Part shown: piece by piece, positions 62,725 through 64,000 of the stretch
Layout of the letters: each line of letters opens with the position of its first letter
Numbering within the stretch: the stretch's first letter is position 1
Source: Paraplanobispora siamensis
GTDB taxonomy: Bacteria > Actinomycetota > Actinomycetes > Streptosporangiales > Streptosporangiaceae
Assembly: GCF_016863175.1 (NCBI RefSeq)
Contig: NZ_BOOJ01000008.1
Location: 124,001 to 188,000, forward strand
Direction: 5' to 3'
Length of the DNA: 64,000 nt
The notes under the pieces: model-generated
What the model saw: the letters and a program-made list of their open reading frames with translations, nothing else
What the model was told of the DNA's origin: nothing
The model's database searches: none
Made by a program: the position numbers and the translations under genes

Positions 62725-63528
62725 ATGACGAAGTTCGACGAGGCGACGCAGGCGATCCGGGTCGACGAGACCACCTATGACGTGTGCCTGGACCCCGGCT
62801 ACTCGATCGGCGGGCCGCTCAACGGCGGCTACCTGATGGCCGTGATCCTGCGCGCGGTCGTGGACTCCTCCCCGCACGAGCACCCGGTGACCACCAGCGC
62901 CCAGTTCCTGCGCGCGCCCGTGCCCGGTCCCGCGCGGGTACGGCTGGAGCAGATCAAGACCGGCCGCACCGCGACGATGACCCGGGCGACCCTGGTCCAG
63001 GGGGACGGTCAGGGCGAGAAGGCCTTCATCGAGACCCTCGTCACCACCGCCACCCTCACCGACGCGACCCCCGACTGGACGGACGCCCCCGCGGCGGCCA
63101 TGCCCCCGGTCGAGGAGTGCGTCAAGCTGCCCGACCCCAAGCCCGAGTCGAACATGACGTTCAACGCCCAGATCGACATGGCGTTCGACCCGCCCACCAT
63201 CGGCTGGCTCACCGGCAGTCCCACCGGCCGCCCCGAGGGCCGCGCCTACTTCCGGATGGCCGAGCCGCAGGACCCCGACCCCTACATCCTGGCCCTGGCG
63301 GTGGACGCCCTGCCGCCGGTGGTCTTCTCCGCCGGAGCCCGCGGCTGGGCCCCGACCGTGGACCTCACCTGGCACCTGCGCGCGCTGCCCGCCCCCGGCC
63401 TGCTCACCCTGCTCGGCAGCGGCCGGATGATCAGCGACGGCTGGTTCGACGAGGAGGTCGAGGTCTGGGACTCCGCCGGCCGGCTGGTCGCCCAGTCGCG
63501 TCAGCTCGCCCGCGTCGGCCGGGGCTGA
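62725..63528 (+). CDS. TesB-like acyl-CoA thioesterase (double hot-dog)
   Basis: 267 aa. Two hot-dog halves: N-terminal VCLDPGYSIGGPLNGGYLMA with VTTSAQFLRAPVPGP, and C-terminal LAVDALPPVVFSAG, WAPTVDLTWHLRALPAPG and DEEVEVWDSAGRLVAQSRQL, the last a TesB hallmark. Hydrolyses acyl-CoA thioesters; chain length unknown. ATG at 62725 begins at the domain boundary. Followed by a terminator and murI. Confidence 0.88.
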   Translation: MTKFDEATQAIRVDETTYDVCLDPGYSIGGPLNGGYLMAVILRAVVDSSPHEHPVTTSAQFLRAPVPGPARVRLEQIKTGRTATMTRATLVQGDGQGEKAFIETLVTTATLTDATPDWTDAPAAAMPPVEECVKLPDPKPESNMTFNAQIDMAFDPPTIGWLTGSPTGRPEGRAYFRMAEPQDPDPYILALAVDALPPVVFSAGARGWAPTVDLTWHLRALPAPGLLTLLGSGRMISDGWFDEEVEVWDSAGRLVAQSRQLARVGRG

Positions 63529-63549
63529 CCCGCCGCGGCCGCGGGTGGC

Positions 63550-63584
63550 GGCTCCGGGCCGTGGGCGGGTGACGGCCCGGAGCC
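63550..63584 (+). terminator. Terminator of the thioesterase gene
   Basis: Perfect 12-bp stem GGCTCCGGGCCG / CGGCCCGGAGCC with an 11-nt loop, 22 nt after the stop. No T-run. Confidence 0.65.
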
Positions 63585-63664
63585 CTGATACGTGAGCGAT
63601 GCAACATGCGTTGTGAGGATTCTTACCGTGAGCGTTCGTCACCCGTCGCCTAACCTTGGGAACC

Positions 63665-64000
63665 GTGTCGCAAGCGAGCATCGGAATTTTCGACAGCGGT
63701 GTGGGCGGTCTCACGGTGGCCAGGGCCGTCATCGACCAGCTGCCCAGTGAATCGATCTTCTACGTGGCCGACACCGCGCGGCAGCCGTACGGGCCCAAGA
63801 CGATCGCGCAGGTCCGGGCGTACGCCCTGGAGGTGATGGACCACCTCGTCGAGCACGACGTCAAGATGCTGGTGATCGCCTGCAACAGCGCGAGCTCGGC
63901 GGTGCTGCGCGACGCGCGTGAGCGGTACGACGTGCCGGTGGTGGAGGTCATCCAGCCTGCCACCCGCCGGGCCGCGCAGGCCACGCGCAACGGACGGGTC
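63665..64000 (+). CDS. murI: Glutamate racemase, N-terminal part (cut by window edge)
   Basis: First 112 codons; the frame is open at the right edge. [20 protein letters not shown] contains catalytic-site Asp10 and Ser11; [15 protein letters not shown] and the first catalytic Cys73 in [12 protein letters not shown] are present. Makes D-glutamate for peptidoglycan. GTG at 63665 with TTGGGAA upstream. It follows the mec-cysO-cysM cluster as in mycobacteria, with two extra genes and no rhomboid gene between. Confidence 0.95.
   Translation, partial: MSQASIGIFDSGVGGLTVARAVIDQLPSESIFYVADTARQPYGPKTIAQVRAYALEVMDHLVEHDVKMLVIACNSASSAVLRDARERYDVPVVEVIQPATRRAAQATRNGRV

Overview
High-GC actinobacterial chromosome, most likely Streptosporangiaceae (Streptosporangium/Nonomuraea type). 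This is inferred from the strong G/C bias at third codon positions, the frequent GTG starts, NucS in place of MutS/MutL, a FilP-like coiled-coil protein, and two conserved gene orders. The first order (atp operon, DUF2550, corrinoid adenosyltransferase, nucS, hydroxyacyl-CoA dehydrogenase, FilP-like, methylmalonyl-CoA epimerase, thiolase, meaB, icmA-like mutase) follows the Streptomyces core. The second (pncB, clpS, DUF2017, JAMM protease, cysO, cysM, murI) follows the actinobacterial mec-cysO-cysM cluster. No rRNA, tRNA or CRISPR was seen.

Layout. 1-3.8 kb: end of the F1 ATP synthase operon and a DUF2550 gene. 3.8-7.7 kb: divergent corrinoid adenosyltransferase and a tricorn-type S41 protease. 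7.7-22.2 kb: three ABC-2 export modules. Two consist of ATPase, permease, DesK-like kinase and NarL/LuxR regulator and face each other around a TetR/aldehyde dehydrogenase pair. The third is NatAB-like with its own winged-helix regulator. nucS lies between the second and third. 22.4-27.5 kb: hydroxyacyl-CoA dehydrogenase, hydrolases, an SDR, and an NTF2-like gene behind a SoxR/MerR-type promoter.

27.7-30.7 kb: a DUF1801 gene is split in frame by a 2.7 kb IS630-type composite. The composite carries a quinone-reductase-like gene and an HxlR regulator, bounded by a decayed IS630 copy on the left and a solo right end. 30.9-43.7 kb: acyl-CoA and B12-dependent mutase metabolism (mce, thiolase, meaB, IcmA-like mutase), malic enzyme, YbbN-like and YqgE/AlgH proteins. 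43.7-45.9 kb: a second IS630-type composite, with a solo end, one ArsR-like regulator and a decayed IS630 copy of a different type.

46-54.3 kb: TetR/MFS exporter pair, DUF3039, a secreted M43-like metalloprotease, a second MFS protein, a membrane protein and a DExH helicase. 54.3-64 kb: a 21-bp-repeat coiled-coil gene, NAD salvage (pncA, pncB), clpS, the JAMM/CysO/CysM cysteine route with a short upstream ORF, a Gln-rich DUF3352 membrane protein, a TesB-like thioesterase, and the start of murI.

Most unusual items: the two IS630 composites with the same architecture, the split DUF1801 gene, a 24-codon ORF coupled on both sides between an ABC ATPase and its permease, the SoxR-type promoter giving a probably leaderless message, and CysO ending in Gly-Gly-Ser-Arg beside a JAMM protease.
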